A stretch of 64,000 nt of DNA from Pseudomonas sp. PDM18 (GCF_014852585.1 NZ_JACVBX010000016.1:62001-126000), one strand, 5' to 3'; shown: positions 12,667 through 27,727, numbered from the stretch's first letter. The notes: generated by a model not told the origin, from the sequence alone. A program made the numbers and translations.

Positions 12667-14415
12667 ATGGACATCAAACGTTCAATCCTATTCGTCGCCC
12701 TGGCAATCGTGTCCTACGCGCTGGTTCTCCAGTGGAACAAGGACTACGGCCAGCCCGAACTGCCGGCGCAGACCGCGACCTTCAATCAGACTGAAGGCCT
12801 GCCGGACACTTCCGTGCCTGCCGGCAATGCGGCCAATGCCGACGTACCCACCACGCAGAACGCCCAGGCCAGCCTGCCCAATGAGCAGAAGCCGGCTGCA
12901 ACCAGCGAACAGCTGATCCGCGTGAAGACCGATGTCCTGGACCTGACCATCGACCCGCGCGGCGGCGACGTGATCAAGCTCGGCCTGACCCAGTACCCGC
13001 TGCGCCAGGATCGCCCGGACGTACCGTTCCCGCTCTTCGAGCGTGACAACCAGCGCACCTACCTGGCCCAGAGCGGCCTGACCGGCGCCAACGGCCCGGA
13101 TGCCGCTGCCAGCGGTCGCCCGCTCTACGCCTCGGCCAAACCCGTCTACGAACTGGCCGAAGGCCAGGACCAGATGGTGGTCGACCTGACTTATGCACAG
13201 GATGGCGTCAGCTACATCAAGCGCTTCACCTTCCACCGCGGCCTGAAAAACGACTGCACCGAGAAGGAAAAGGCACAGAAGAAGCTCGAGTGCATCAACC
13301 CCAATGCCTATCAGGTTGGCGTGAGCTACCTGATCGACAACCAGAGCGACAAACCGTGGAACGCTTCGCTGTTCGCCCAGCTCAAGCGTGACGCCAGCGT
13401 CGATCCGTCCTCCACCACCGCTACCGGCGTATCGACCTACCTCGGCGCTGCGGTCTGGACCCCTGAAAAGCCCTACGTGAAAGTGTCCATGAAGGACATG
13501 GACAAAGAGCAGTTCAAGGAAACCGTCCAGGGTGGCTGGGTAGCTTGGCTGCAGCACTACTTCGTCACCGCCTGGGTTCCCGCCAAGGGCGAAACCCACA
13601 GCGTGATGACCCGCAAGGACGCCCAAGGCAACTACATCGTCGGCTACACCGGTCCCAACCTGACCGTTGCGCCGGGTGCCAAGGGCGAAACCAGCATGAC
13701 CCTGTATGCCGGCCCGAAACTGCAGGCGTACCTGAAGGAACTGTCCCCGGGTCTGGAACTGACCGTCGACTACGGCCCGCTGTGGTTCATTGCCCAGCCG
13801 ATCTTCTGGCTGCTGCAACATATCCACAACCTGGTGGGTAACTGGGGCTGGTCGATCATCTTCCTGACCATCGTCATCAAACTGGCATTCTTCCCGCTGT
13901 CCGCCGCCAGCTACCGCTCCATGGCCCGCATGCGCGCCGTGTCGCCGAAACTGGCAGCCCTGAAGGAACAGCATGGTGATGATCGCCAGAAGATGTCCCA
14001 GGCGATGATGGAGCTGTACAAGAAGGAGAAGATCAATCCCCTGGGTGGCTGCCTGCCGATCCTGGTGCAGATGCCGGTCTTCCTCTCGTTGTACTGGGTA
14101 CTGCTGGAAAGTGTCGAGATGCGCCAAGCCCCTTGGCTGGGCTGGATTGTCGACCTGTCGGTGAAGGATCCGTTCTTCATCCTGCCGATCATCATGGGCG
14201 CCACCATGCTGGTTCAGCAGATGCTCAACCCGACTCCGCCGGACCCCATGCAGGCCAAGGTGATGAAGCTGATGCCGATCATCTTCACCTTCTTCTTCCT
14301 GTGGTTCCCGGCCGGTCTGGTCCTGTACTGGGTTGTGAATAACTGCCTGTCCATCGCACAGCAGTGGTACATTACCCGTCGGATCGAAGCGGCGGCGAAG
14401 AAGGCTTCTGCCTGA
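12667..14415 (+). CDS. yidC: Membrane protein insertase YidC
   Basis: Inner-membrane insertase (582 aa, Oxa1/Alb3 family) that inserts and folds membrane proteins alone or with SecYEG; ATP synthase subunit c is a classical client. There is an N-terminal membrane segment (residues ~5-22), a large periplasmic beta domain (~60-350), then five C-terminal membrane segments. The cytoplasmic coiled hairpin SMARMRAVSPKLAALKEQHG and FFPLSAASYR, with the family Arg in the groove, are visible. A terminator-like hairpin follows. Confidence 0.97.
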   Translation: MDIKRSILFVALAIVSYALVLQWNKDYGQPELPAQTATFNQTEGLPDTSVPAGNAANADVPTTQNAQASLPNEQKPAATSEQLIRVKTDVLDLTIDPRGGDVIKLGLTQYPLRQDRPDVPFPLFERDNQRTYLAQSGLTGANGPDAAASGRPLYASAKPVYELAEGQDQMVVDLTYAQDGVSYIKRFTFHRGLKNDCTEKEKAQKKLECINPNAYQVGVSYLIDNQSDKPWNASLFAQLKRDASVDPSSTTATGVSTYLGAAVWTPEKPYVKVSMKDMDKEQFKETVQGGWVAWLQHYFVTAWVPAKGETHSVMTRKDAQGNYIVGYTGPNLTVAPGAKGETSMTLYAGPKLQAYLKELSPGLELTVDYGPLWFIAQPIFWLLQHIHNLVGNWGWSIIFLTIVIKLAFFPLSAASYRSMARMRAVSPKLAALKEQHGDDRQKMSQAMMELYKKEKINPLGGCLPILVQMPVFLSLYWVLLESVEMRQAPWLGWIVDLSVKDPFFILPIIMGATMLVQQMLNPTPPDPMQAKVMKLMPIIFTFFFLWFPAGLVLYWVVNNCLSIAQQWYITRRIEAAAKKASA

Positions 14416-14442
14416 TATCTCAGCCCGATACCGATCGACAAG

Positions 14443-14465
14443 ACGCCCCCTCGTGGGGCGTTTTG
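14443..14465 (+). terminator. Terminator after yidC
   Basis: ACGCCCC pairs with GGGGCGT across a short loop and is followed by TTTT. Confidence 0.7.
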
Positions 14466-14522
14466 CTATGTGGATAACATTGCCTTGCCGCGAGCCACGG
14501 CAACCACCGCGAGACCGTCGAC

Positions 14523-15890
14523 ATGAATGCAGCCCGTGAAACTATCGCCGCAGTCGCCACCGCCCAGGGCCGTGGCGGCGTGGGCATCGTCCGCGTCTCC
14601 GGTCCTCGTGCGCGCGCCATGGCCATAACCTTGAGCGGCCGCGAACCCCAACCGCGCTATGCCCACTACGGGCCGTTCCACGCCGATGACGGCGAAGTCA
14701 TCGATGAAGGCCTCCTACTCTACTTCTCCGGCCCGAACTCCTTCACCGGCGAAGATGTGCTTGAGCTGCAGGGCCATGGCGGCCCCGTGGTGATGGACAT
14801 GCTGTTGCAGCGCTGCCTCGAACTGGGCGCACGCCAGGCCCGCCCAGGCGAGTTCAGCGAGCGCGCATTCCTAAACGACAAAATGGACCTGGCCCAGGCT
14901 GAAGCCATTGCCGACCTTATCGAGGCCAGCTCAGCCCAGGCCGCTCGAAACGCAGTCCGCTCGCTTCAGGGCGAGTTCTCGCGTCGTGTACATGGCCTGA
15001 CTGACCAGTTGATCAGGCTGCGCATGTACGTCGAGGCTGCCATCGACTTCCCGGAAGAAGAAATCGACTTCCTCGCCGATGGCCATGTCCTTTCACAGCT
15101 CGACGCGGTGCGCGCAGAACTCGCTTCCGTACTGCGCGAAGCCGGCCAGGGTGCACTGCTGCGCGACGGTATGACCGTGGTGATCGCCGGGCGCCCCAAC
15201 GCCGGCAAATCCAGCCTGCTGAATGCCCTGGCGGGGCGTGAAGCGGCCATCGTCACCGATATCGCCGGCACCACCCGCGACGTGCTGCGCGAACATATCC
15301 ACATCGACGGCATGCCGCTGCACATCATCGACACCGCCGGACTGCGCAGCACCGATGACCATGTGGAAAAGATTGGCGTCGAACGCGCGCTGAAGGCCAT
15401 CAACGAGGCGGATCGAGTCCTGTTGGTGGTGGACTCGACCGCCGCGGAAGCCAGCGATCCCTTCGCGCTGTGGCCGGAATTCCTCGACAGCCGCCCGGAC
15501 CCGGCGCATGTGACCCTGATTCGCAACAAAGCGGATTTATCCACAGAGAACATCGGGCTCGAAGAAAGTGCCGACGGCCACGTCACCGTCACCCTGTCCG
15601 CACGTTCCGGCAATGGTCTGGACCTGCTGCGCGAGCACCTCAAGGCCTGCATGGGCTTCGAGCAGACAGCCGAGAGCAGCTTCAGCGCCCGCCGTCGCCA
15701 TTTGGAGGCCCTGCGATTGGCCGGAGACAGCCTCGAGCACGGCCGCGCACAGCTCACCCTGAGCGGTGCAGGCGAGCTGCTGGCCGAAGACCTGCGTCAG
15801 GCCCAGCAGGCCCTGGGCGAGATCACCGGTGCCTTCACGCCGGATGACCTGCTGGGACGCATCTTCTCCAGCTTCTGCATCGGCAAGTAA
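14523..15890 (+). CDS. mnmE: tRNA uridine-5-carboxymethylaminomethyl(34) synthesis GTPase
   Basis: GTPase (455 aa) that with MnmG makes the (c)mnm5U34 wobble modification. The N-terminal folate-binding domain (~1-120) is followed by a helical domain with an inserted G domain: G1 [10 protein letters not shown]2 region [10 protein letters not shown]3 DTAGLR, G4 NKAD. It ends with the conserved FCIGK box carrying the catalytic Cys. A perfect DnaA box (15537-15545) lies inside the coding region. In most pseudomonads mnmG follows closely; here a foreign-looking gene intervenes. Confidence 0.97.
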   Translation: MNAARETIAAVATAQGRGGVGIVRVSGPRARAMAITLSGREPQPRYAHYGPFHADDGEVIDEGLLLYFSGPNSFTGEDVLELQGHGGPVVMDMLLQRCLELGARQARPGEFSERAFLNDKMDLAQAEAIADLIEASSAQAARNAVRSLQGEFSRRVHGLTDQLIRLRMYVEAAIDFPEEEIDFLADGHVLSQLDAVRAELASVLREAGQGALLRDGMTVVIAGRPNAGKSSLLNALAGREAAIVTDIAGTTRDVLREHIHIDGMPLHIIDTAGLRSTDDHVEKIGVERALKAINEADRVLLVVDSTAAEASDPFALWPEFLDSRPDPAHVTLIRNKADLSTENIGLEESADGHVTVTLSARSGNGLDLLREHLKACMGFEQTAESSFSARRRHLEALRLAGDSLEHGRAQLTLSGAGELLAEDLRQAQQALGEITGAFTPDDLLGRIFSSFCIGK

Positions 15891-15988
15891 GGTAGTAACG
15901 TAAGAAGCAGCTTACACGCGAGACATCGCCGAACAACGATTGCAAAAGAGAATCTAAGTGCCGCCTACAGATCCCACGAGGGAATGCC

Positions 15989-17554
15989 ATGCGCCACACA
16001 TCCTCCACTCTTTTCCACATCACCCATTGGAAAGCCGGCTCCCAATGGATTTTGAAGATCCTTGAAGCGATAGCTCCTGAGCGAATAATTCGACCTCGAG
16101 TCGGTGAAGGCCAACTGCTTCTGGACCCTATCGTTGACGGCGCCATTTACCCGACGGCATATCTAACGCGGGAACAATACGACTCCATCGATCGCCCCGC
16201 GGGCTCCAGGCACTTCGTGGTCCTTCGGGATTTGCGCGACACGCTGATATCAGGCTATTTCAGCGCGCGCTACAGCCATGCGTTGAGTTCCACAGGGCTG
16301 GCCGATCTTCGGCACCAGCTCGAGCAATTGAGCCTCGATGATGGCCTGCTCTATTTGGCAGAGACATGGCTCAGAGGCCCCGCGCTCATACAAGCGTCCT
16401 GGCTTCAAGAACCCACAGGCATCTTCAGATACGAAGATATCCTCACCCACGATCTGGACCTGATGCACGAGGCCCTCAATACGGTTGGAGGCCTCGACAT
16501 ATCCACAGATCGACTCAAGGTCGCAGTTGAAGCGAACCGCTTCGATGTGCTGACGGGAGGGCGCCAGGCGGGTCTGGAAAATACCATGGCCCACGAAAGG
16601 AAAGGGATAGCCGGAGATTGGCAAAATCACTTCAGTGAGAAGGTGAAACAGCGAGTGGAGGAGTTGTATGGCCCTTTGCTTCGTCGCTATGAACGGAGTA
16701 CGCAATTATCCGCTAACACCTACAGTCTCCCTCAAAAGCCAAGTGCTGACGAAGTCCTGGCCAGCTACTCCCAGACCATCGCCGTACACCCTTCACTGCC
16801 CAGCTACGCCCACTGGCTTGCTTGGGAGCTTGCGGCCTTCAAACAGATATCCCTGAAGGGAAACGTGCTGGACCTAGGCTGCAGCGATCCGAAGTTCCTC
16901 AACCTAGTTCTACCTTACGGCAGCACTGCAGACGGAATGTGTACCAACCCGCACCAGGCTGAACAGGCTCGACTCTACGGTCGTTACAACAACGTTCACG
17001 CCGATGGATTTTCCTCTCTGCGACAAAAGGGAGAGTTCGACCATGTGTTCTCTCGAGGATCCCTGGTGCATTTCCCGGGACTGGAGAACAACCTGCAAGC
17101 TGTTCTGGGCGAGCTAAAGCCAGGCGGCACTTTCGCCTGCAGTGTGGTTACCAACCGTTATGAGGAATGGGAGACCCTCCCGTATTTGCTGGAGATATCC
17201 GGCTATGCAGATATCGGCGAGCAAGCGCGTCAGAAGCATATGAATTTCCACGGAATTCAGTACGCGCTCCCCATAGAGCAATGGCAGAACTGCTTCATGG
17301 AAGCGGGATTCGAGGTGATAGCCACCTACCCCGTAGTACCACGGGTAAATGCTCAAGCCAATCTCATCTTCGATGCCTTGTGGCACGCGATATCCAAAGA
17401 GGGACGGCCTCTAGGCGAGTTCATGGCTGCATACGTTTCTGCCAGACCCCGATTCCTGCAGTTATTGTCGAGTTCGATCGACGCCCTGATGGAGTTGGAA
17501 AGCAACTGGGAAGACACAGCGGGAGCCGTCTTCGAGCTGCGGAAACCTCAATAG
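15989..17554 (+). CDS. Predicted bifunctional sulfotransferase-SAM methyltransferase
   Basis: A 521-residue two-domain protein. Residues ~1-240 resemble PAPS-dependent sulfotransferases: a 5'-phosphosulfate loop at THWKAGSQWI, a 3'-phosphate region at FVVLRDLRDTLISGYFS, and RKGIAGDWQNHFSE, close to the cytosolic sulfotransferase RKGxxGDWKNHFT box. Residues ~270-521 form a class I methyltransferase: motif I VLDLGCSDPKF, then DHVFSRGSLVHFPGLENNL and LGELKPGGTF. ATG at 15989 has GAGGGA upstream. Codon use and base composition are visibly less GC-rich than mnmE and mnmG on either side, suggesting transfer. Substrate unknown: a glycan, lipid or small-molecule acceptor is possible. Domain calls are by motif, not by search; no PAPS synthesis gene is nearby. 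Confidence 0.72.
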   Translation: MRHTSSTLFHITHWKAGSQWILKILEAIAPERIIRPRVGEGQLLLDPIVDGAIYPTAYLTREQYDSIDRPAGSRHFVVLRDLRDTLISGYFSARYSHALSSTGLADLRHQLEQLSLDDGLLYLAETWLRGPALIQASWLQEPTGIFRYEDILTHDLDLMHEALNTVGGLDISTDRLKVAVEANRFDVLTGGRQAGLENTMAHERKGIAGDWQNHFSEKVKQRVEELYGPLLRRYERSTQLSANTYSLPQKPSADEVLASYSQTIAVHPSLPSYAHWLAWELAAFKQISLKGNVLDLGCSDPKFLNLVLPYGSTADGMCTNPHQAEQARLYGRYNNVHADGFSSLRQKGEFDHVFSRGSLVHFPGLENNLQAVLGELKPGGTFACSVVTNRYEEWETLPYLLEISGYADIGEQARQKHMNFHGIQYALPIEQWQNCFMEAGFEVIATYPVVPRVNAQANLIFDALWHAISKEGRPLGEFMAAYVSARPRFLQLLSSSIDALMELESNWEDTAGAVFELRKPQ

Positions 17555-18122
17555 CAGCGTTACCATCCGGATACAACACGTCAGGGATACTTATCCACAG
17601 CCTGGTACCATCCACCCCCAAAAACGTTCTCCCTGCCCTCCGCAAACGTTTCTGAGTTTACTCGCAGCGATGGTGACAGGCTGCAACCCCCCAAATTTCA
17701 TATAGATTCTGGCTCGCGGCAGGTAATTCACACCCCTCCCGAAGACCTGTGGACAACCAACGTATAGATAAGTGAACAGGCTCTGCAGCAACCAGTGGAT
17801 AAATCCACCTGTTGATAACACTTCACTTAATCCACAAGCTAGCCACCGACGATCCCCTGCAACCGTACAGCATCGGCACAGGGTTGTTAGGCGCTGAAAG
17901 CAAGGCTGTGTCTGGCCTGTAATAGGTTATCCACAGAAAACGGCTTCACTATACATAAACACAAGCTCTAAAAAGATTTAAAAAGATTCCTCTCTTTTAT
18001 TTTCTACTAGAGGCCAACGGCACAAGTTGGCTATTTTTTGTTCAGACGCCTTCAATCGAAAGCCCTAAGCCCCTATACTGTCCGGCTCTCTTCTTTCTCC
18101 TTGATCAACAGGCACGAGGTGC
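17555..18122. other. Second origin-like region upstream of mnmG
   Basis: 568 bases without a gene. Exact DnaA boxes lie at 17591-17599 and 17927-17935. One-mismatch forms lie at 17748-17756 (TGTGGACAA), 17794-17802 (AGTGGATAA), 17810-17818 (TGTTGATAA) and 17828-17836 (TAATCCACA). Next comes an AT-rich tract at ~17949-18010 holding two AAAAGATT copies ten bases apart (17971 and 17981). The layout, box cluster then AT-rich tract then a fork-directed gene, mirrors the dnaA-rpmH origin. I recall that a second functional origin near gidA has been reported in P. aeruginosa; activity here is inferred. Confidence 0.7.
18051..18079 (+). promoter_or_regulatory. Possible mnmG promoter
   Basis: TATACT at 18074-18079 lies 17 bases after TTCAAT (18051-18056) and 44 bases before the mnmG start. 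Transcription from here would run away from the AT-rich tract. Confidence 0.5.
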
Positions 18123-20017
<1,895 letters not shown>

Positions 20018-20018
<1 letters not shown>

Positions 20019-20668
20019 TGTCCCTGGTCACTGCCCGCCACGCCGAAGAACTCGCGCGCGGCATCCAGACGCTCGGCCTGGATATCGACGAAGCCGTCCA
20101 GCAGCGCCTGCTGGATTACCTGGCCTTGCTGGCCAAGTGGAACAAGGCCTACAACCTCACCGCCGTGCGCGATGTGGATGAAATGGTCTCCCGCCACCTG
20201 CTCGACAGCCTGAGCATCGTCCCGCAGTTCGAAGCTGCTGGCGGCGAGCGCTGGCTGGACGTCGGCAGCGGCGGCGGCATGCCCGGCATCCCGCTGGCCA
20301 TCCTGTTCCCCGGCAAATCCCTGACCCTGCTGGACAGCAACGGCAAGAAGACCCGCTTCCTCACTCAGGTGAAGCTGGAGCTCAAGCTCGACAACCTGCA
20401 GGTTATCCACAGCCGGGTGGAAGCCTTCCAGCCCGAGCAGCCGTTCAACGGCATCGTCTCGCGGGCTTTCAGCAGCCTCGAAGACTTCACCAACTGGACG
20501 CGCCACCTGGGTGACACCCAGACCAACTGGCTGGCCATGAAAGGCGTACACCCCAGCGACGAGCTCGCGGCACTCCCGGAAGATTTCCGGGTCGAAGCCG
20601 AACGCGCTCTGGCGGTGCCGGGTTGCCAAGGCCAGCGCCATCTGCTGATACTGCGCCGCACTGCATGA
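20018..20668 (+). CDS. rsmG: 16S rRNA (guanine527-N7)-methyltransferase
   Basis: SAM-dependent methyltransferase (216 aa, GidB) that modifies G527 of 16S rRNA; loss gives low-level streptomycin resistance in several bacteria. Motif I is [17 protein letters not shown], and [15 protein letters not shown] near residue 45 is the family hallmark. Translationally coupled to mnmG (one-base overlap) and 18 bases before parA. Contains a DnaA box at 20403-20411. Confidence 0.97.
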
Positions 20669-20686
20669 CGGGGAGTGGGGAAAACC

Positions 20687-21475
20687 ATGGCTAAGGTATT
20701 CGCGATCGCCAACCAGAAGGGCGGCGTCGGCAAGACCACGACCTGTATCAACCTCGCGGCATCGCTGGTCGCCACCAAGCGACGCGTGCTGCTGATCGAT
20801 CTTGATCCACAGGGCAATGCCACCACCGGCAGCGGTGTGGATAAGTTGTCCCTGGACCACTCCATCTACGACGTGCTCACCGGTGAATGCGACCTGGCCA
20901 AGGCCATGCAGTTCTCCGAGCACGGCGGCTACCAGTTGCTGCCCGCCAACCGCGACCTCACCGCGGCGGAAGTGGTGCTGCTGGAAATGGACATGAAGGA
21001 GCACCGCCTGCGCCACGCGCTGGCGCCGATCCGCGAGAACTACGACTTCATCCTCATCGACTGCCCGCCGTCGCTGTCGATGCTGACGGTCAACGCCCTG
21101 TCCGCCTCGGACGGCGTGATCATCCCGATGCAGTGCGAGTACTACGCACTGGAAGGCCTGACTGACCTGATGAACAGCATCCAGCGCATCGCCGAGCGAC
21201 TGAACCCGGCGCTGAAGATCGAGGGTCTGCTGCGCACCATGTACGACCCGCGCATCAGCCTGACCAACGATGTCAGCGCGCAGTTGCAGGAGCACTTCGG
21301 CGACAAGCTCTACACCACCGTGATCCCGCGCAACGTGCGGCTGGCCGAGGCACCCAGCTTCGGCATGCCGGCGCTGGTCTACGACAAGCAATCGCGCGGT
21401 GCCCTCGCCTACCTGGCGCTGGCCGGTGAGCTGGTGCGTCGTCAGCGCGCCGCCCGCACCACCGCCCCCGCCTAA
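20687..21475 (+). CDS. parA: Chromosome partitioning ATPase ParA (Soj)
   Basis: Walker-type ATPase (262 aa) that, with ParB and parS, moves replicated origins apart. The deviant Walker A is KGGVGKTT (residues ~12-19), motif A' is DLDPQGNATTG, and Walker B is FILIDCPPSL. I chose ATG at 20687 (MAKVFAIANQKGG) over an in-frame GTG twelve bases upstream because it matches the family. It lacks the long N-terminal helix-turn-helix of plasmid ParA, typical of the chromosomal type. Contains a DnaA box at 20836-20844. Confidence 0.97.
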   Translation: MAKVFAIANQKGGVGKTTTCINLAASLVATKRRVLLIDLDPQGNATTGSGVDKLSLDHSIYDVLTGECDLAKAMQFSEHGGYQLLPANRDLTAAEVVLLEMDMKEHRLRHALAPIRENYDFILIDCPPSLSMLTVNALSASDGVIIPMQCEYYALEGLTDLMNSIQRIAERLNPALKIEGLLRTMYDPRISLTNDVSAQLQEHFGDKLYTTVIPRNVRLAEAPSFGMPALVYDKQSRGALAYLALAGELVRRQRAARTTAPA

Positions 21476-21492
21476 GAGATTAAGGAACCCGC

Positions 21493-22365
21493 ATGGCCGC
21501 CAAGAAACGAGGTCTCGGACGCGGGCTGGACGCCCTGCTCAGTGGCTCCAGCGCCGCTACGCTGCAGGAAGAAGCCGTTCAGGTGGACAGCAAGGAGCTG
21601 CAACACCTGCCGCTGGACCTGATCCAGCGCGGCAAGTACCAGCCCCGCCGCGACATGGACCCGCAGGCCCTCGAAGAACTCGCCCAGTCGATCAGGGTTC
21701 AGGGCGTGATGCAGCCCATCGTGGTGCGCCCGATCGACAAGGGTCGCTACGAAATCATCGCCGGCGAGCGCCGCTGGCGCGCCAGCCAGCAGGCCGGCCT
21801 GGAGAAGATCCCGGCCATGGTCCGCGAAGTACCGGACGAAGCCGCCATCGCCATGGCGCTGATCGAGAATATCCAGCGCGAGGACCTCAACCCCATCGAG
21901 GAAGCTGCCGCACTGCAGCGCCTGCAGCAGGAATTCCAGCTCACCCAGCAACAGGTCGCCGACGCCGTGGGTAAATCCCGCGTAACCGTGGCCAACCTGC
22001 TGCGCCTGATCGCGTTGCCTGAAGAGATCAAGACGCTCCTCTCTCATGGCGACCTGGAGATGGGCCACGCCCGTGCCTTGCTCGGATTACCCGAAAACAG
22101 GCAGGTTGAGGGTGCGCGACATGTTGTCGCACGCGGCTTCACCGTGCGTCAGACTGAAGCACTGGTGCGCCAGTGGCTCAATGCCCTTGAGGAACCTGCC
22201 AAAGCAGTCAGAACCGACCCGGACATCAGTCGTCTGGAACAGCGCCTGGCCGAGCGCCTGGGCGCTCCGGTGCAGATTCGCCATGGACAGAAGGGTAAAG
22301 GCCAGTTGGTGATCCGCTACAACTCCCTCGACGAGCTTCAAGGCGTACTCGCCCACATACGTTGA
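21493..22365 (+). CDS. parB: Chromosome partitioning protein ParB (Spo0J)
   Basis: CTPase clamp (290 aa) that loads on parS and spreads. The N-terminal peptide KKRGLGRGLDALL, which contacts ParA, is present. CTP-binding motifs are PRRDMDPQALEELAQSI and IIAGERRWRASQQAG; LIENIQREDLNPIEEA, the helix-turn-helix parS-binding domain (~140-220) and a dimerising C-terminus follow. It lies 17 bases after parA. Its two targets lie in recF. Confidence 0.97.
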   Translation: MAAKKRGLGRGLDALLSGSSAATLQEEAVQVDSKELQHLPLDLIQRGKYQPRRDMDPQALEELAQSIRVQGVMQPIVVRPIDKGRYEIIAGERRWRASQQAGLEKIPAMVREVPDEAAIAMALIENIQREDLNPIEEAAALQRLQQEFQLTQQQVADAVGKSRVTVANLLRLIALPEEIKTLLSHGDLEMGHARALLGLPENRQVEGARHVVARGFTVRQTEALVRQWLNALEEPAKAVRTDPDISRLEQRLAERLGAPVQIRHGQKGKGQLVIRYNSLDELQGVLAHIR

Positions 22366-22410
22366 TACGAACGTAGCATGTAGGGGTCGTCGGAAATCAC
22401 TACCTGACGG

Positions 22411-22440
22411 TTGAACGGGGGGCCTGCAGCCCCCTATACT
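22411..22440 (+). promoter_or_regulatory. atp operon promoter
   Basis: TTGAAC (22411-22416) and TATACT (22435-22440) flank an 18-base spacer. The spacer contains a GC palindrome (GGGGGC, CTGCA, GCCCCC), about 79 bases before the chosen atpI start. Confidence 0.7.
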
Positions 22441-22518
22441 CTGCGCGCAATTTTGTCGGCACAAAGTATGCCAAGTTATTGATTTGTGACGCCGACGCCA
22501 GAGGACTGTGAGCTGAAG

Positions 22519-23812
<1,294 letters not shown>

Positions 23813-23829
23813 TCCAAAGATTCTGTACG

Positions 23830-23851
23830 CCCCTTCCCTCAAGGGAGGGGG
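23830..23851 (+). other. mRNA hairpin between atpB and atpE
   Basis: CCCCTTCCCT (23830-23839) pairs with AGGGAGGGGG (23842-23851), including one G-T wobble, around a tiny loop. There is no T run, so it is more likely an RNA-stability or partial-attenuation element before the highly expressed c-subunit gene than a full terminator. Confidence 0.5.
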
Positions 23852-23876
23852 TGAAAGAAGAGCTTCACCACCTTAA

Positions 23877-24179
<303 letters not shown>

Positions 24180-24231
24180 TTTCCGCAACGCGGGAATCTG
24201 TGACTGAACAACGAACGAGCGAGGTATTGGC

Positions 24232-24702
24232 GTGAACATTAATGCAACTCTGATCGGCCAGGCCATCGCGTTCGCCATCTTCGTCCTGTTCTGCATGAAG
24301 TTCGTATGGCCTCCGGTCATCGCGGCTCTGCATGAGCGTCAGAAGAAGATCGCCGACGGCCTGGACGCTGCCAACCGCGCGGCTCGTGACCTGGAACTGG
24401 CTCACGAGAAAGCGGGTCAGCAACTGCGCGAAGCCAAGGCTCAAGCAGCCGAAATCATCGAGCAGGCGAAGAAGAGCGCTAACCAGATCGTTGACGAAGC
24501 CCGTGATCAGGCCCGTGCCGAAGGTGATCGCATGATCGCTCAGGCCAAGGCTCAGATCGAACAGGAACTCAACAGCGTCAAAGACGCCCTGCGTGCCCAA
24601 GTGGGTGCCCTGGCTGTCTCCGGCGCCGAGAAGATCCTGGGTGCTTCGATCGATGCCAACGCGCAAAAGCAGCTGGTTGATCAACTGGCCGCCGAGATCT
24701 AA
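24232..24702 (+). CDS. atpF: ATP synthase F0 subunit b
   Basis: Peripheral stalk subunit (156 aa): one N-terminal membrane helix ([20 protein letters not shown]), then a long charged coiled coil to the C-terminus. Start is GTG at 24232 ([10 protein letters not shown]), as in other pseudomonads. Confidence 0.96.
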   Translation: MNINATLIGQAIAFAIFVLFCMKFVWPPVIAALHERQKKIADGLDAANRAARDLELAHEKAGQQLREAKAQAAEIIEQAKKSANQIVDEARDQARAEGDRMIAQAKAQIEQELNSVKDALRAQVGALAVSGAEKILGASIDANAQKQLVDQLAAEI

Positions 24703-24714
24703 GCAGAGGGCGAT

Positions 24715-25251
24715 ATGGCAGAACTGACCACATTGGCTCGTCCATACGCGAAGGCGGCTTTCGAGTACGCCCAGGCTCATCAGCAACTGGCCGACTGGTC
24801 CGCTGCTCTGGGTGTGCTGGCTGCAGTGTCGCGGGACGACACCGTGCGCCAGCTGCTCAAGGAGCCCCAGCTGACCGCGGCAGCCAAGGCTGACGCGCTG
24901 ATCGACGTGTGTGGCGACAAGCTCAATGCTCCGGCCCAGAACTTCGTCCGGACTGTGGCTGAAAACAAGCGGCTCGACCTCCTGCCGACCATCTTCGTGA
25001 TGTTCGAGCAGCTCAAGGCCGAGCAGGAAAAGCTGGTCGAGGTCGAGGTCACCAGTGCCTTCGCCCTGGACCAGGAACAGCAGGACAAACTCGCCAAGGC
25101 TCTCAGCGCCCGGCTCAGTCGCGAAGTGCGACTTCATGCGTCGGAAGACGCGAGCCTGATCGGCGGCGTGGTAATTCGCGCCGGTGACTTGGTAATCGAT
25201 GGCTCGGTGCGCGGCAAAATCGCGAAACTGGCCGAAGCGTTGAAATCTTGA
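24715..25251 (+). CDS. atpH: ATP synthase F1 subunit delta
   Basis: 178-residue soluble subunit joining F1 to the peripheral stalk. The N-terminal helical bundle begins [20 protein letters not shown] and the C-terminus carries the family block [20 protein letters not shown]. Confidence 0.96.
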   Translation: MAELTTLARPYAKAAFEYAQAHQQLADWSAALGVLAAVSRDDTVRQLLKEPQLTAAAKADALIDVCGDKLNAPAQNFVRTVAENKRLDLLPTIFVMFEQLKAEQEKLVEVEVTSAFALDQEQQDKLAKALSARLSREVRLHASEDASLIGGVVIRAGDLVIDGSVRGKIAKLAEALKS

Positions 25252-25269
25252 GTTTGAAGGGGCAGCGGC

Positions 25270-26814
<1,545 letters not shown>

Positions 26815-26866
26815 GCCGCAGCGGGGGTCGTTAACGGTCCCCGCCTGCTAAACCGATAGGTGTGAA

Positions 26867-27727
26867 ATGGCAGGCGCAAAAGAGATTCGCAGCAAGATTG
26901 CGAGCATCAAAAGCACGCAAAAAATCACCAATGCCATGGAAAAGGTGGCGGTGAGCAAGATGCGCAAGGCACAAATGCGCATGGCGGCCGGCCGTCCCTA
27001 CGCGGAGCGCATTCGCCAGGTGATCGGCCATCTGGCCAACGCCAACCCGGAATACCGTCACCCGTTCATGGTCGAGCGTGAAGTAAAACGCGTCGGCTAC
27101 ATCGTGGTGAGCTCCGACCGTGGACTGGCTGGCGGCCTGAACATCAACCTGTTCAAGGCTCTCGTCAAGGACATGAGCGGGCAGCGCGATCGTGGCGCGG
27201 AGATCGATCTCTGCGTGATCGGCTCCAAGGGTGCATCCTTCTTCAAGAGCTATGGCGGCAACGTAGTTGCAGCTATCAGCCACCTGGGCGAAGAGCCGTC
27301 GATCAATGATCTGATCGGCAGCGTCAAGGTCATGCTGGATGCCTACCTGGAAGGTCGTATCGATCGCCTGTACGTGGTTTCCAACAAGTTCGTCAACACC
27401 ATGACCCAGAAGCCGACCGTGGAACAGCTGATTCCGCTGGTGGCCGAGGACAATGCCGAGCTGAAGCACCACTGGGACTACCTCTACGAACCCGACGCCA
27501 AGGCCCTCCTCGACGGTCTGCTGGTGCGCTACGTGGAATCCCAGGTGTATCAGGCCGTGGTTGAGAACAACGCCTGTGAGCAGGCGGCCCGGATGATTGC
27601 AATGAAGAACGCTACCGACAACGCCGGTGATCTGATCAGTGGTCTGCAACTGATCTACAACAAGGCACGTCAGGCGGCGATCACCCAGGAAATCTCGGAA
27701 ATCGTCGGCGGCGCTGCCGCGGTGTAA
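26867..27727 (+). CDS. atpG: ATP synthase F1 subunit gamma
   Basis: Central rotor shaft (286 aa): paired N- and C-terminal helices ([35 protein letters not shown]) with a Rossmann-like middle domain ([17 protein letters not shown]). Confidence 0.97.
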   Translation: MAGAKEIRSKIASIKSTQKITNAMEKVAVSKMRKAQMRMAAGRPYAERIRQVIGHLANANPEYRHPFMVEREVKRVGYIVVSSDRGLAGGLNINLFKALVKDMSGQRDRGAEIDLCVIGSKGASFFKSYGGNVVAAISHLGEEPSINDLIGSVKVMLDAYLEGRIDRLYVVSNKFVNTMTQKPTVEQLIPLVAEDNAELKHHWDYLYEPDAKALLDGLLVRYVESQVYQAVVENNACEQAARMIAMKNATDNAGDLISGLQLIYNKARQAAITQEISEIVGGAAAV

